64,000 nucleotides of DNA from Pseudomonas vlassakiae (GCF_014269035.2 NZ_JABWRP020000005.1:124001-188000); one strand, 5' to 3'. Positions 33,000 to 43,354 are shown, counted from the stretch's first letter. Translations and numbers: made by a program. Notes: generated by a model not told the origin, from the letters alone.

Positions 33000-33749
33000 A
33001 TGAGACCCGCGCTCCCTCTTTTCGCCTGTTTGTTGTCCTGTAGCAGTGCCTCGGCCCTGGCCGATACCTTCAGCGCCTCGATTGGCATGGACTTTTCGAG
33101 TGGCGACTATGGCACGGGTACCACTTCGGAAATCTGGTATGTCCCTGTGGTCGGCAAGTATGAAACCGGCCCCATGACTTACAAAGTCACCGTGCCCTGG
33201 CTACGCATCACCAACCCGGAAGTGGGGCCCAATGGTGACCCCTTGCCCGGTGGATGCCATGCGGTGGAGAGTGGGCTGGGTGACACGGTAGCCAGTGCGG
33301 CTTATGCACTGCTCGATGGCCGTGACGGTGGCCTGATGCTGGACCTCATCGGCAAGGTCAAATTTCCCACTGCCGATGAAAAGCAGTGCCTGGGTACAGG
33401 GGAGTACGATTACACCGGCCAGGTCGATATCGCCCAGGCATTCGGCCCGGTCACCGGCTTCGCGACCCTCGGCTGGAAGAAGTTCGGTGACCCGCCTGGC
33501 AGCGATTTCAAAGATCCGATATTCACCAGCCTGGGCTTTGCCATTCCCGTGAGGAAAGGTACGTCGGCGGGTGCCTCGTACGACTGGCGGCAAAAAGTCG
33601 TCTCGACGGGGTCGGAAATTCAGGAACTGACACTGTTCCTGACCCACAAGCTCAACCGGGAATGGAAAGTGCAGCTGTATGCGGTCAAGGGTTTTTCCGA
33701 TGCCAGCCCCGATGCTGAAGCTGGAATGATGGTTTTTCACACGTTCTGA
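33000..33749 (+). CDS. Exported outer-membrane barrel-like protein
   Basis: A 249-residue protein with a signal peptide (LPLFACLLSCSSASALADTF). I prefer ATG 33000, five nt after GAGG; a GTG two codons earlier overlaps that site. The mature chain alternates polar and hydrophobic residues in strands (FSASIGMDFSSGDYG, SEIWYVPVVGKYETGPMTYKVTVPWLRI) and ends in an aromatic residue (MVFHTF), as outer-membrane beta-barrels do. Two Cys in mid-protein may form a disulphide. It is the last of the four-gene group and is followed by a strong terminator. It may place or export the two repeat proteins; this is inference. Confidence 0.6.
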   Translation: MRPALPLFACLLSCSSASALADTFSASIGMDFSSGDYGTGTTSEIWYVPVVGKYETGPMTYKVTVPWLRITNPEVGPNGDPLPGGCHAVESGLGDTVASAAYALLDGRDGGLMLDLIGKVKFPTADEKQCLGTGEYDYTGQVDIAQAFGPVTGFATLGWKKFGDPPGSDFKDPIFTSLGFAIPVRKGTSAGASYDWRQKVVSTGSEIQELTLFLTHKLNREWKVQLYAVKGFSDASPDAEAGMMVFHTF

Positions 33750-33751
33750 CA

Positions 33752-33804
33752 AAAAAGCCCCTGCCGGGCAGTTCCGCATGCGGAATACCCGGCAGGGGCT
33801 TTTT
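33752..33804. terminator. Large bidirectional terminator
   Basis: A 17-bp stem (AAAAAGCCCCTGCCGGG and its complement) encloses a smaller perfect hairpin (TTCCGCATGCGGAA) and is flanked by A and T tracts. It separates the convergent barrel-like gene and rimO. Confidence 0.93.
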
Positions 33805-33819
33805 CATGGGCCGGCTGCT

Positions 33820-35151
33820 TTAAACGGGCTCGGCCCACATGTCGTATTCGTCGGCATCCACCACGCGGCACCGGACTTTATCGCCGGGCTTGAAGCCATG
33901 GTTACCGTCGATGAACACGCTGCCGTCGATTTCCGGAGCATCGAAGAAGCTGCGGCCAACCGAACCCTGTTCCTCGACTTCGTCGATCAGCACTTCGATT
34001 TCCTTGCCGATGCGCAGCTGCAGGCGAGCGGCGCTGATGGCCTGCTGGTGAGCCATGAAGCGGTCCCAACGGTCCTGCTTGATGTCATCCGGCACTTCTT
34101 CCAGGCCCAGGTCGTTGGCCGGGGCGCCTTCGACTGGCGAGTACTGGAAGCAGCCGACGCGGTCGAGCTGGGCTTCGGTGAGCCAGTCCAGCAGGTACTG
34201 GAAGTCTTCCTCTGTTTCGCCAGGGAAGCCGACGATGAAGGTCGAGCGGATCACCAGCTCGGGGCATTGCTCGCGCCAGTTCTTGATGCGGGCCAGGGTC
34301 CGGTCTTCGAAGGCTGGGCGCTTCATCGACTTGAGTACTTTCGGGCTGGCGTGCTGGAACGGGATGTCCAGGTACGGCAGGATCTTGCCTGCGGCCATCA
34401 ACGGGATCACGTCGTCGACATTCGGGTACGGGTAGACGTAGTGCAGGCGCACCCAGGCACCCAGGCTGCTCAGCGCTTCGCACAGTTCGAGCATGCGGGT
34501 CTTGACCGGGCGACCGTTCCAGAAGTCGGTCTTGTATTTGACATCGACGCCGTATGCGCTGGTGTCCTGGGAGATCACCAGGATTTCCTTGACTCCGGCC
34601 TTGACCAGGCGCTCGGCCTCGCTCAGCACCTCACCGACCGGGCGGCTGACCAGCTTGCCGCGCATCGACGGGATGATGCAGAAGCTGCAGCTGTGGTTGC
34701 AGCCTTCGGAAATCTTCAGGTAGGCGTAGTGGCGCGGGGTCAGCTTGACGCCCTGCGGCGGCACCAGGTCAATCAGCGGGTTGTGGTCCTGGCGGGGAGG
34801 CACCACTTCGTGCACGGCGTTGACCACCTGCTCGTACTGCTGCGGGCCGGTTACCGACAGCACGCTTGGGTGCACGTCACGGATATTGCCTTCGTCGACA
34901 CCCATGCAGCCGGTGACGATGACCTTGCCGTTTTCCTTGATCGCTTCACCGATCACCTCAAGCGACTCGGCCTTGGCGCTGTCGATGAAGCCGCAGGTGT
35001 TGACCACCACTACATCGGCATCCTCGTAGGTGGGCACGACTTCATAGCCTTCCATGCGCAGCTGGGTCAGGATGCGCTCGGAATCGACCAGGGCCTTGGG
35101 GCAACCCAGGCTGACGAAACCAACCTTGGGGGTGGCGGGAGTGGTGGACAT
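33820..35151 (-). CDS. rimO: Ribosomal protein S12 methylthiotransferase RimO
   Basis: A 443-residue radical-SAM enzyme that methylthiolates an Asp of ribosomal protein S12. The N-terminal cluster ligands are in [23 protein letters not shown] and VTGCMG. The radical-SAM motif is [11 protein letters not shown] (CxxxCxxC). The C-terminal TRAM domain ends the protein. Length equals the family norm. It is followed by the shared terminator at 33752-33804. Confidence 0.97.
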   Translation of the reverse strand: MSTTPATPKVGFVSLGCPKALVDSERILTQLRMEGYEVVPTYEDADVVVVNTCGFIDSAKAESLEVIGEAIKENGKVIVTGCMGVDEGNIRDVHPSVLSVTGPQQYEQVVNAVHEVVPPRQDHNPLIDLVPPQGVKLTPRHYAYLKISEGCNHSCSFCIIPSMRGKLVSRPVGEVLSEAERLVKAGVKEILVISQDTSAYGVDVKYKTDFWNGRPVKTRMLELCEALSSLGAWVRLHYVYPYPNVDDVIPLMAAGKILPYLDIPFQHASPKVLKSMKRPAFEDRTLARIKNWREQCPELVIRSTFIVGFPGETEEDFQYLLDWLTEAQLDRVGCFQYSPVEGAPANDLGLEEVPDDIKQDRWDRFMAHQQAISAARLQLRIGKEIEVLIDEVEEQGSVGRSFFDAPEIDGSVFIDGNHGFKPGDKVRCRVVDADEYDMWAEPV

Positions 35152-35384
35152 GACTAACCTCGGTATTGAATGCAGTTCGCCCGCAGCAGAGGGGGGCGAT
35201 CTTGACGGGCGCTTTTGGCGCCTCTGATCAAAAAGTGCGCAATTCTAGCGAGCGCACGGTCGCTTGACCAGCAGAAAAGCGACGAACGCTGCGCTATGCT
35301 TCGCGCCATTGCGACGGGGCACTGCATGTCCCTGACGCAGGAGTGAATTCTACCGGCCTTCAAGGCCATCTGCGGGAGTGTTCG

Positions 35385-37295
35385 ATGGTTCAGGCAAGCA
35401 GTCACGCCGAAGGCGGGCACGCGGGGAAGCAAGGCGCGACACGGTCACTGGGGCTGCTGGTGGCAGCGGTCGGGGTGGTGTATGGCGATATCGGTACCAG
35501 CCCGTTGTATACCCTGAAAGAGGTCTTTACTGGCGGCTATGGGGTGCCGGTCAACCATGATGGTGTGCTGGGGATCCTCTCGTTGATCCTCTGGTCGCTG
35601 CTGTGGGTGGTGTCCTTCAAGTACGTGATGTTCATTCTGCGCGCAGACAACCAGGGCGAGGGCGGCACCATGGCCTTGACCGCCCTGGCGCGGCGGGCCA
35701 CGGCGGCTTATCCGCGGCTGCGGTCGCTGATGGTCATCTGTGGCCTGATCGGCGCCTCGCTGTTCTATGGCGACAGCATGATCACCCCCGCGGTGTCGGT
35801 GCTGTCCGCCGTCGAGGGCATGGGCCTGGCCTTCGAGGGGATCGATCACTGGGTAGTGCCGATTTCGCTGGTGGTACTGGTGGCCTTGTTCCTGGTGCAG
35901 AAGCACGGTACCGACAAGATCGGCAAGCTGTTCGGCCCGATCATGGTGGTATGGTTCCTGGCACTGGCCGTGCTGGGCGCACATGGCATCTCCCAGAGCC
36001 CGGAAGTGCTCAAGGCGTTCAACCCTGGCTGGGCGGTCAATTTCTTCATCGTCCACCCTGGGATGGGCGTAGCCATTCTCGGCGCGGTGGTGCTGGCGCT
36101 GACCGGTGCCGAGGCTCTCTATGCCGACATGGGCCACTTCGGGCGCAAGCCGATCGCTCGCGCCTGGTTTGCCCTGGTGCTGCCAGCGCTGGTACTCAAT
36201 TACTTCGGCCAGGGCGCAATATTGCTGCAGAACCCTGACGCAGCCCGCAACCCGTTCTATCTGCTGGCGCCAGGCTGGGCGCTGCTGCCAATGGTCGGCT
36301 TGGCGACGATGGCCACGGTGATTGCCTCGCAGGCGGTGATTTCCGGGGCCTTCTCCCTGACCCGCCAGGCTATCCAGTTGGGCTATATCCCGCGCATGCA
36401 GATCCAGCACACGTCCAGCGACGAGCAGGGGCAGATCTACATCGGTGCGGTGAACTGGACCTTGATGGTCGGTGTGGTGCTGCTGGTGATCGGCTTCGAG
36501 TCCTCCGGCGCCCTGGCGGCCGCTTACGGTGTGGCCGTCACCGGAACCATGCTGATGACCACTATCCTGGTGTCGGCGGTGATGCTGCTGTTGTGGAAGT
36601 GGCCACCGGTGCTGACGGTACCGATCCTGGTCGGCTTCCTCTTGGTCGATGGCCTGTTCTTCGCCGCCAACGTGCCGAAGATCGTCCAGGGTGGTGCGTT
36701 CCCGGTGCTGGCAGGCTGCGTGCTGTACCTGTTGATGAGCACCTGGAAGCGCGGCAAGCAGATCCTGGTGGAGCGCATCGATGAAGGCGGGCTGCCGCTG
36801 CCGGTGTTCATCAGCAGTATCCGTGTGCAGCCGCCACATCGGGTCGAAGGCACGGCGGTGTTCCTGACGGCACGGGCAGACGCGGTGCCCCATGCGCTGC
36901 TGCACAACATGCTGCACAACCAGGTGCTGCACAGCCAGGTAGTGCTGCTGACCGTGGTCAGTGAGGACCGTCCGCGGGTGCCGGAACACGAGCGTTTCGA
37001 GGTCGAGGCCTATGGTGATGGCTTCTTCCGCGTGCTGCTGCACTTTGGCTTCATGGACGAGCCAGACGTGCCGGCGGCCTTGAAGCTGTGTCACCTGGAC
37101 GAATTGGACTTCAGCCCGATGCGCACCACCTACTTCCTCAGCCGGGAAACGGTCATTGCGTCGCGTCTGGAGGGGATGTCGCGCTGGCGGGGCAACCTGT
37201 TTGCGTTCCTGCTGAAGAATGCCAATGGTAACTTGCGCTTCTTCAACTTGCCGCTGAACCGGGTTATCGAGCTGGGAACTCAGGTCGAGATCTGA
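35385..37295 (+). CDS. kup: Low-affinity potassium transporter Kup
   Basis: A 636-residue inner-membrane K+/H+ symporter. The ATG at 35385 ([17 protein letters not shown]) has GGGAG upstream. The hallmark [19 protein letters not shown] starts the first membrane span, followed by [21 protein letters not shown] and about ten more spans to residue 460. A cytoplasmic tail ([24 protein letters not shown]) ends the protein. It is divergent from rimO. No regulatory site is evident. Confidence 0.96.
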   Translation: MVQASSHAEGGHAGKQGATRSLGLLVAAVGVVYGDIGTSPLYTLKEVFTGGYGVPVNHDGVLGILSLILWSLLWVVSFKYVMFILRADNQGEGGTMALTALARRATAAYPRLRSLMVICGLIGASLFYGDSMITPAVSVLSAVEGMGLAFEGIDHWVVPISLVVLVALFLVQKHGTDKIGKLFGPIMVVWFLALAVLGAHGISQSPEVLKAFNPGWAVNFFIVHPGMGVAILGAVVLALTGAEALYADMGHFGRKPIARAWFALVLPALVLNYFGQGAILLQNPDAARNPFYLLAPGWALLPMVGLATMATVIASQAVISGAFSLTRQAIQLGYIPRMQIQHTSSDEQGQIYIGAVNWTLMVGVVLLVIGFESSGALAAAYGVAVTGTMLMTTILVSAVMLLLWKWPPVLTVPILVGFLLVDGLFFAANVPKIVQGGAFPVLAGCVLYLLMSTWKRGKQILVERIDEGGLPLPVFISSIRVQPPHRVEGTAVFLTARADAVPHALLHNMLHNQVLHSQVVLLTVVSEDRPRVPEHERFEVEAYGDGFFRVLLHFGFMDEPDVPAALKLCHLDELDFSPMRTTYFLSRETVIASRLEGMSRWRGNLFAFLLKNANGNLRFFNLPLNRVIELGTQVEI

Positions 37296-37306
37296 GTTGC
37301 TACCGA

Positions 37307-37370
37307 TTCGCGGGTGAACCCGCTCCCACAGGGTACATGCACAACCTGTGGGAGTGGGTTCACCCGCGAA
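37307..37370. repeat. REP pair (BIME) after kup
   Basis: Two inverted REP units, TTCGCGGGTGAACCCGCTCCCA... (37307-37333) and its near-complement (37345-37370), are separated by 11 bp. The sequence is the abundant P. putida-type REP. It lies between convergent kup and the AcvB/VirJ-type gene and may act as a transcription or mRNA boundary. Confidence 0.9.
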
Positions 37371-37386
37371 CGGCCATCGAGCGTTA

Positions 37387-38679
37387 TCAGTTCTGTGCCG
37401 CGACGCTGGACTTGCCCTGACGCGTCTCGATCTCGTCGATCAGGCGTTTGGCCAGCGCCGGGTAGTTCTCGTCGAAGTGGTGCCCGCCTGGCAGCTTCAT
37501 GCGCTCGCCTACCGCGGTCTTGTCGGTGCAACCGCTTTCATCGGTCTCTTCCACGCCGTACACGCACACCACCTTGGACGCCGGTAGTTTGGCCATTTCC
37601 GGCCCGGTAGGCGCTTCCTGACCTTCCTTGCCCAACCAGCCTTCGACTTCGATCTCGAAACTGCCACTGCGGGCGAACGCCAGCAGCACGACTGCGTCGA
37701 TACGCTGCTGGTCTTCGGCTGGCAGGCGGTTGTAGATGGCCGGCAGCACGTCCGCACCGAACGAGTAACCGGTCAGCACGAAACGCTTGGTGCCCCACTT
37801 CTGGCGGTAGTGCTGCATCAGTTCCGACAGGTCGGCGGCACTTTGCTCCGGAGTCTTGTGTTGCCAGTAGTAGCGCAAGGTGTCGATACCGACCACCGGG
37901 TAGCCCAGCTTGGCCATCTCGCCGGCCACGTCGCGGTCCAGGTCGCGCCAGCCGCCGTCACCGGACAGGAACAGGGTGACGGTGTCGGTGGTTTGCCCGG
38001 CCGGGACTTCCACCACCGGGATGGCCAGGGCATTGCCGTCGCGGCCAACCAGGGCCTGGGTCAGCTGGGCCTTGAGTACCTGTGGCAGGTGAATGTCATA
38101 GTCGCTGATGCTGGTCTCAGCGTTGGCCTGGTCGCGCACGAAGGCGGCACTGGCGTCGTCCGGGTTGTCGTTCCAGGCGACGTTCCAGTGGCCGTGGGCG
38201 GCCGACTTCGGCAGCTCGACCTTGCAGCCTGGCTGTTCCAGGGTGAAGTCGACCGAGATGGCCCGTGCCTTGTCGTCATTCTGGGTGGCCAGCCAGCGCC
38301 ATGCCTGGGCCGCCCCTGGGCCGATGCCGGCGACCAGGGTCGGTTTGTCGGACAGCTGGGCCAGCGCCTGGTCCATGGCCTGTTGCTGCTTGGTGCAGTC
38401 GTTCGGCGGCAGGATCACCTGAACCAGCTGCGCCTCGCCAGCCTGGCTCAGGTCCAGCAACTGCTTGTCGCTCAGGGCCTGGTCCTGGGGCACGCCGATG
38501 GCGACTCGGGCCTTGGCATGCACGCCCGGGGTGACGCGGATGAGGCTGGTGTCATTCAGGGTCAGCTGCTCCAGCCGTGCCTCGGGGGCAGGGCGGGCCC
38601 ACAGCCAAAAGCCCGCAGCGCCAGCCAGGGCGGCCAGCAACAGGGGAATCAGTACGTACAGCCAATAGCGTCGGATCAT
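37387..38679 (-). CDS. AcvB/VirJ-family periplasmic hydrolase, PA0919-like
   Basis: A 430-residue protein with an N-terminal membrane anchor or signal (YWLYVLIPLLLAALAGAAGFWLW) and an alpha/beta-hydrolase domain of the VirJ family. The nucleophile elbow is LTGYSFGADVLP (G-x-S-x-G) and the late His is in LPGGHHFDENY. Its start shares a base with the mprF-type stop codon (TGATG), so they form an operon. In P. aeruginosa the paired genes PA0920-PA0919 encode the alanyl-phosphatidylglycerol synthase and a periplasmic hydrolase that turns the lipid over; the same role is likely here. Confidence 0.85.
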   Translation of the reverse strand: MIRRYWLYVLIPLLLAALAGAAGFWLWARPAPEARLEQLTLNDTSLIRVTPGVHAKARVAIGVPQDQALSDKQLLDLSQAGEAQLVQVILPPNDCTKQQQAMDQALAQLSDKPTLVAGIGPGAAQAWRWLATQNDDKARAISVDFTLEQPGCKVELPKSAAHGHWNVAWNDNPDDASAAFVRDQANAETSISDYDIHLPQVLKAQLTQALVGRDGNALAIPVVEVPAGQTTDTVTLFLSGDGGWRDLDRDVAGEMAKLGYPVVGIDTLRYYWQHKTPEQSAADLSELMQHYRQKWGTKRFVLTGYSFGADVLPAIYNRLPAEDQQRIDAVVLLAFARSGSFEIEVEGWLGKEGQEAPTGPEMAKLPASKVVCVYGVEETDESGCTDKTAVGERMKLPGGHHFDENYPALAKRLIDEIETRQGKSSVAAQN

Positions 38680-41321
38680 CAGCGTTTCACCAATCCAGTC
38701 AGGCCGCCGGCAATCAGGGCGGCAGTATCGGCCAGTGCTACCAGTGGGTCGAGCCCGGCTGGTACGGCCATGTAACGAGGTTCCCAGTCCGGCTGGAACT
38801 TGTCCTTGAAGCGCCGCAGGCCCTGGAAGTTGTAGAGCTGTTCGCCACGGCGGAACACCATCGAGCCCAGGCGTTGGGTCAAGGGTGCACCGCGGCGTGG
38901 CTGCAGGCCGGAAAGCGGGACCATGCCCAGGCTGAAGCGGCCGTAGTCATGGCTTTTGTAATGCAGGATCAAGCCGATCATCATGAATTCCATGGTCAGC
39001 TTCGGCGCCTCGGGGTGAGCGCGCATCAGGTCGAGGCTGGCCAATTCGTTGCTGTGGGTTTCCAGCAGGTTGGCGAAGGCCACCGGCCGGCCCTGGAAAC
39101 GAATCAGGGCGATACGGAAGTGCTGCAGGTACTCGGGGCTGAAGCGCCCCAGCGAGAAGCCCTTCTCGCGAACGTTCTTGCCGCCGAGCCAGGCGTCGGA
39201 GATTTCCTTGAGTTCGGCCAGCGGTGCCTGGCCAGGTTCGTGGATCTCCAGGCTCAGGCCATCCCGGCCGCCACGGTTCCAGGTGTAGCGCAGGTCTTTC
39301 ATTTCCTTGCCCTTGGCTTCGAGGTCGAAGCGGCGCAGATCAACCCGCGCTTCCTCGCCCAGCTTCAGGGCAGTCAGGCCGATGTCCATGTAGAACGGCA
39401 GGTTTTCCGCGCGCACCTGGTAGAACACCGGGCGGGCGTGGTGCAGGTCGCACAGGTCTCGGAACTGCCAGATCATCTCGGCGCGTTCCTGGGCGGGGCC
39501 GATCGGGTCGTACAGCGCCACCAGGCTGCGACCGCGACGGGCATACATCAGGAAGGCAGTGTCGCTGGGGTGGAACAGCAAGGCCTTGTCGCCGGTCAAT
39601 GCCAGGCCACCGTCGGGCTGGTCGGAAGCCTGCAGGATGCGGTTGGCGCGCTGTAGCTCGGCCTCGTCAGGCAAATGAATGACCGGACGAGCGGTGCGCA
39701 GCAGCCAGGTCAGGGCGACGATCACCAGCAATACCGCACTGCCCAGGGCGGCACGCAGGCCACGTGGGGCGTCGGCGTCAAGGGTGAACTGCCACCACAG
39801 CTTGTGGGTATAAGGGACATCCTGGTAGGCAAACAGCAGCAGCCACACCGATGCACCGACCACGCAGGCGCTGGCCACCAGGTACACCGGTGAGAACGGC
39901 AGTTCGAGCAGTCGGCTCGGTCGGTAGAACGAACGACGGAAAACGGCCAGCAGTGCGGCGGTCAGGGTCAGCAGGCTGGCTTCTTCCCAGTCGAAGCCTT
40001 TGAGGATCGACAGCAGTGCGCCCACCAGCAGCAAAACGGTAGTCAGCAGCCAGGCGGCCGACAGGCGCCGGCGCAGGCCCTGGGCCAGCAGCAGGCACAG
40101 CACGCCAATCAGGCTGGCGCCGAAGTGCGAGGCGTCGATCAGCCGGTGAGGCACGAGGAAGCCCATGTGCTCCAAGCGTGTGTCGATTTCCGGCGTGGCG
40201 CCGGAGAACAGCAGCACCACGCCTGACAGGAACACCAGAATTGCCAGGATCGGTGCGCCGAGGCCCGAGGCCGCCTTGATCGCTTGCTGGGCAAACAGCA
40301 GGCGGCGCGCTTCGTTGGCCAGCAGCAGGACACAGGCCAGCAGCAGTGGCAGCACCACGTAGATCAGTCGGTACAGGAGCAGGGCGGCGGCCAGAGGTGC
40401 AGCGCCAAGCTGGTCGGCAAAGGCGGCGAGCAGGATGGCTTCGAACACCCCGACGCCACCCGGCACATGGCTGAGCACGCCAGCCGCCAGGGCCAGCAGG
40501 TAAACCAGCACGAAGGCACCGAAGGGTGGGGCTTGCGGCAGCAGCAAGTAAAGCACTGTGGCGGCAGCAGCCACGTCCAGCGCGGTAATCAGCAATTGCA
40601 GGGCTGCCAGGCGGCCACCCGGCAGGCGCAGGGTGCGGCGGCCCAACTGGACCAGCAGGTTATCAGCTAGCGGCTGTTCCGGCAGGCGGCGGCGATACAG
40701 CCCGATCACCAGCACGGCGGTGAGCGCCAGTACCGCGATGGCGATGCCGGCCAATACTGTCGAAGGCAAGCGCAGTGCAGTAGCCGCTGCCGGCAGGTTG
40801 CTCAAGGTGGCCAGTGCCGCCAGTGGTGGCAGTGCGCACCCCAGGGACAGGCTGGCGAACACAGTCATGCGTGCGACTTCGGCGGCGCCCAGGCCCTGAC
40901 GTGCATACAGGCGGTAACGCACCGAGCCACCCGAGAGCATCGACAGGCCGATCGCGTTGCCAATGGCGAAGGCGCTGAAACCACCCATTACCAAGGACCG
41001 CGCAGGCAGCTTGACGGCCGCGTAACGGCTGGCCGACCACTCGTAGCCGAGCAGGATCACGAAACCTGCCACCGTCGCCAGCAGGGCACCGATCAACGAC
41101 TTTGCCGGTACGTCGAGCATGGCATCGTGCAGGGCGTAGATGTCCAGTTCGCTCAACAGATGCCGACAGGCGATCAGCGCCATGGCAAACAGCAGCAAGG
41201 TCACGCCCAGGCCAATCGGCTGGCGGTAACGGCTCATACGCTCAAGCCAAGGCAGGCGCTGGGCAGCAGTCGGCAGTGCCGAGGCAAGCGGCACCTGGGG
41301 TTCGGGAGTGTGCGATGTCAT
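38679..41321 (-). CDS. mprF: MprF-type phosphatidylglycerol aminoacyltransferase/flippase
   Basis: An 880-residue bifunctional membrane protein. The first about 540 residues hold some 14 hydrophobic spans of the flippase part. The C-terminal about 330 residues are the cytosolic DUF2156 (GNAT-like) synthase domain with GDKALLFHPSDTAFLMYARRGRSLVALYDPIG and LTMEFMMIGLILHYKSHDYGRFSLGMVPLSGL. It adds an amino acid from aminoacyl-tRNA to phosphatidylglycerol, lowering surface charge and raising resistance to cationic peptides. By homology to PA0920 the amino acid is probably alanine. It is the first gene of a two-gene operon with the hydrolase (37387-38679). Confidence 0.92.
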   Translation of the reverse strand: MTSHTPEPQVPLASALPTAAQRLPWLERMSRYRQPIGLGVTLLLFAMALIACRHLLSELDIYALHDAMLDVPAKSLIGALLATVAGFVILLGYEWSASRYAAVKLPARSLVMGGFSAFAIGNAIGLSMLSGGSVRYRLYARQGLGAAEVARMTVFASLSLGCALPPLAALATLSNLPAAATALRLPSTVLAGIAIAVLALTAVLVIGLYRRRLPEQPLADNLLVQLGRRTLRLPGGRLAALQLLITALDVAAAATVLYLLLPQAPPFGAFVLVYLLALAAGVLSHVPGGVGVFEAILLAAFADQLGAAPLAAALLLYRLIYVVLPLLLACVLLLANEARRLLFAQQAIKAASGLGAPILAILVFLSGVVLLFSGATPEIDTRLEHMGFLVPHRLIDASHFGASLIGVLCLLLAQGLRRRLSAAWLLTTVLLLVGALLSILKGFDWEEASLLTLTAALLAVFRRSFYRPSRLLELPFSPVYLVASACVVGASVWLLLFAYQDVPYTHKLWWQFTLDADAPRGLRAALGSAVLLVIVALTWLLRTARPVIHLPDEAELQRANRILQASDQPDGGLALTGDKALLFHPSDTAFLMYARRGRSLVALYDPIGPAQERAEMIWQFRDLCDLHHARPVFYQVRAENLPFYMDIGLTALKLGEEARVDLRRFDLEAKGKEMKDLRYTWNRGGRDGLSLEIHEPGQAPLAELKEISDAWLGGKNVREKGFSLGRFSPEYLQHFRIALIRFQGRPVAFANLLETHSNELASLDLMRAHPEAPKLTMEFMMIGLILHYKSHDYGRFSLGMVPLSGLQPRRGAPLTQRLGSMVFRRGEQLYNFQGLRRFKDKFQPDWEPRYMAVPAGLDPLVALADTAALIAGGLTGLVKR

Positions 41322-41520
41322 GAAATGCCTCGAGCGAAGTGCGCGAGGAGGGGATGTGCAGCGGCCAAGTGAAAGTCCCTTTGGTAAACGTATCCAGATA
41401 TTACTCCGGGCAACGTTACTTTCAGTCGTCCGGCAGCGTTAAAGATAGTTCATCCTCATGTCGACACCTCAAACGGGCGGGTTTGGGTGAGTTCCAAGGA
41501 TTTAACAGGCGACGAAATGC

Positions 41521-41559
41521 AACAAACCCCGCGCTGCTTTTACACAGGCGGGGTTTGTT
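41521..41559 (-). terminator. Hairpin downstream of the tRNA-fMet array
   Basis: A 12-bp stem (AACAAACCCCGC/GCGGGGTTTGTT) with a 15-nt loop lies about 11 bp past the 3' end of the last tRNA of the minus-strand array. No strong T tract follows on that strand, so termination is likely but not certain. Confidence 0.55.
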
Positions 41560-41569
41560 CTGACGAATA

Positions 41570-41646
<77 letters not shown>

Positions 41647-41710
41647 TCAGAGGGGCGCATTCTATAGCGTTGGACGCTTAAGTCAAGTGTCAATTTCTGA
41701 GGCAAAGAAA

Positions 41711-41736
41711 AAGGCCACTGCGTTAACAGTGGCCTT
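41711..41736 (-). terminator. Hairpin between tRNA-fMet copies
   Basis: Stem AAGGCCACTG/CAGTGGCCTT with a 6-nt loop is followed on the minus strand by TTTTCTTT. The same hairpin lies at 41923-41952 after the neighbouring tRNA, showing that tRNA and terminator were duplicated together. Confidence 0.8.
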
Positions 41737-41746
41737 CTCTTGAATC

Positions 41747-41823
<77 letters not shown>

Positions 41824-41922
41824 CCTGTGGGATCGAATTCTACAGCGTAAGCACTTGATGTCAAGCGCTACTTATTGATTTATCTTGATTTTTCCTTCGC
41901 CGAAGAAAATCGAGGCAAAAGA

Positions 41923-41952
41923 AAAAGGCCACTGCGTTAACAGTGGCCTTTT
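41923..41952 (-). terminator. Hairpin between tRNA-fMet copies
   Basis: Stem AAAAGGCCACTG/CAGTGGCCTTTT with loop CGTTAA, near-identical to the hairpin at 41711-41736. Confidence 0.8.
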
Positions 41953-41960
41953 CTCGAATC

Positions 41961-42037
<77 letters not shown>

Positions 42038-42208
42038 CCTGTGAGATCGAATTCTACGGGTTTCTTCGCCCGTGTCAAGCAACATTATCGAAAACCCTTT
42101 TTCGTTCAACCTCTTAGCGTTTATGCCTGGCGGCGGGTCAGGCGCGACGGGCCTTGCAAGCCGATTATCGAAGCAGGCTGTCTCACCGTCAGCGGCATGC
42201 GCTACTAT

Positions 42209-42224
42209 CTGTATGAATTTACAG
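42209..42224 (+). promoter_or_regulatory. LexA (SOS) box of dinB
   Basis: CTGTATGAATTTACAG is a CTG-N10-CAG site with an AT-rich core, ending 15 bp before the dinB start codon. Confidence 0.88.
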
Positions 42225-42239
42225 TGGTGGCCCTCATCA

Positions 42240-43307
42240 ATGTCTTTGCGCAAGATCATCCATATCGACTGCGATTGTTTTTACGCCGCCATCGAGATGC
42301 GTGACGACCCGCGCCTGGCCGGTCGCCCCATGGCCGTGGGGGGTTCTCCTGACCGTCGCGGGGTGATCGCCACCTGCAATTATGAAGCACGCGCCTATGG
42401 CGTGCGTTCGGCCATGTCGTCCCGGCATGCCCTCAAGCTGTGCCCGGACCTGGAAATCGTCAAGCCGCGCTTCGACGCTTACCGGGAGGCTTCGCGTGAG
42501 ATTCACGCCATCTTCCGTGACTACACCGAGCTGATCGAGCCGTTGTCGCTGGATGAGGCGTATCTGGATGTCAGTGACAGCCAGTGGTATGCCGGAAGCG
42601 CTACGCGAATCGCCGAGGACATTCGCCGGCGTGTTGCCCGCACCCTGCATATCACGGTATCTGCGGGGGTGGCGCCGAACAAGTTCCTGGCCAAGATCGC
42701 CAGCGATTGGCGTAAGCCCAACGGCATCTTCGTGATTACCCCGGAGCAGGTCGAGGCCTTTGTGGCTGCATTACCGGTGGCCAAGTTGCATGGCGTGGGC
42801 AAAGTGACCGCCGACAAGTTGAACCGCCTGGGGATCGACACCTGTCTTGACTTGCGTGAATGGTCGCGGCTGGCGTTGGCGCGTGAATTCGGCAGTTTTG
42901 GCGAGCGGCTCTGGGGGTTGGCGCGAGGGGTTGACGAGCGTGCGGTTCACAACGATAGCCGCCGGCAGTCGGTCAGTGTGGAAAATACCTATGACAACGA
43001 CCTGCCAGACTTGGCCAGTTGCCTTGAACGGTTGCCGGAGCTGCTCGAAAGCCTCAATCAGCGGATTGCCCGGATGGACAGCAGTTACCGCCCGGACAAG
43101 CCGTTCGTCAAGGTCAAGTTCCATGACTTCAGCCAGACGACGATGGAGCAGGCAGGGGCGGGGAGGGACCTGGAAAGCTACCGACAGCTGCTAAGCCAGG
43201 CGTTCGCCCGGGGTGGCAAGCCGGTGCGCTTGCTGGGGGTGGGGGTGAGGCTGAGGGACCTGCGCGGGGCGCATGAACAGCTGGAGCTGTTTACTTCTGA
43301 GCAGTGA
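42240..43307 (+). CDS. dinB: DNA polymerase IV (DinB)
   Basis: A 355-residue Y-family translesion polymerase. The ATG at 42240 (MSLRKIIHIDCDCFYAAIEM) is set by the conserved start and the LexA box just upstream. Catalytic acidic residues are in HIDCDCF and LSLDEAYLDVS (S-x-D-E). The little-finger domain follows (KLHGVGKVTADKLNRLGI), and the end QLELF is the beta-clamp-binding motif. SOS control by LexA is expected. Confidence 0.97.
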   Translation: MSLRKIIHIDCDCFYAAIEMRDDPRLAGRPMAVGGSPDRRGVIATCNYEARAYGVRSAMSSRHALKLCPDLEIVKPRFDAYREASREIHAIFRDYTELIEPLSLDEAYLDVSDSQWYAGSATRIAEDIRRRVARTLHITVSAGVAPNKFLAKIASDWRKPNGIFVITPEQVEAFVAALPVAKLHGVGKVTADKLNRLGIDTCLDLREWSRLALAREFGSFGERLWGLARGVDERAVHNDSRRQSVSVENTYDNDLPDLASCLERLPELLESLNQRIARMDSSYRPDKPFVKVKFHDFSQTTMEQAGAGRDLESYRQLLSQAFARGGKPVRLLGVGVRLRDLRGAHEQLELFTSEQ

Positions 43308-43354
43308 GGGCCGCTTTGCGGCCCTTCGCTACCACGCCCGCTCCTACAGGCCGG
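43308..43354. repeat. Terminator-like hairpin with a single REP unit
   Basis: GGGCCGC-TTT-GCGGCCC (43308-43324) directly follows the dinB stop, then a lone REP-like stretch (TTCGCTACCACGCCCGCTCCTACAGG) runs into the 3' end of the convergent lipoprotein gene. Confidence 0.65.

Noticed and set aside
33778..35157. 459-codon frame antisense to rimO
   Set aside because: Mirror of the conserved rimO frame; no independent start signals.
35445..37094. 549-codon frame antisense to kup
   Set aside because: His/Gln-rich nonsense composition produced by Leu/Val codons of the membrane protein.
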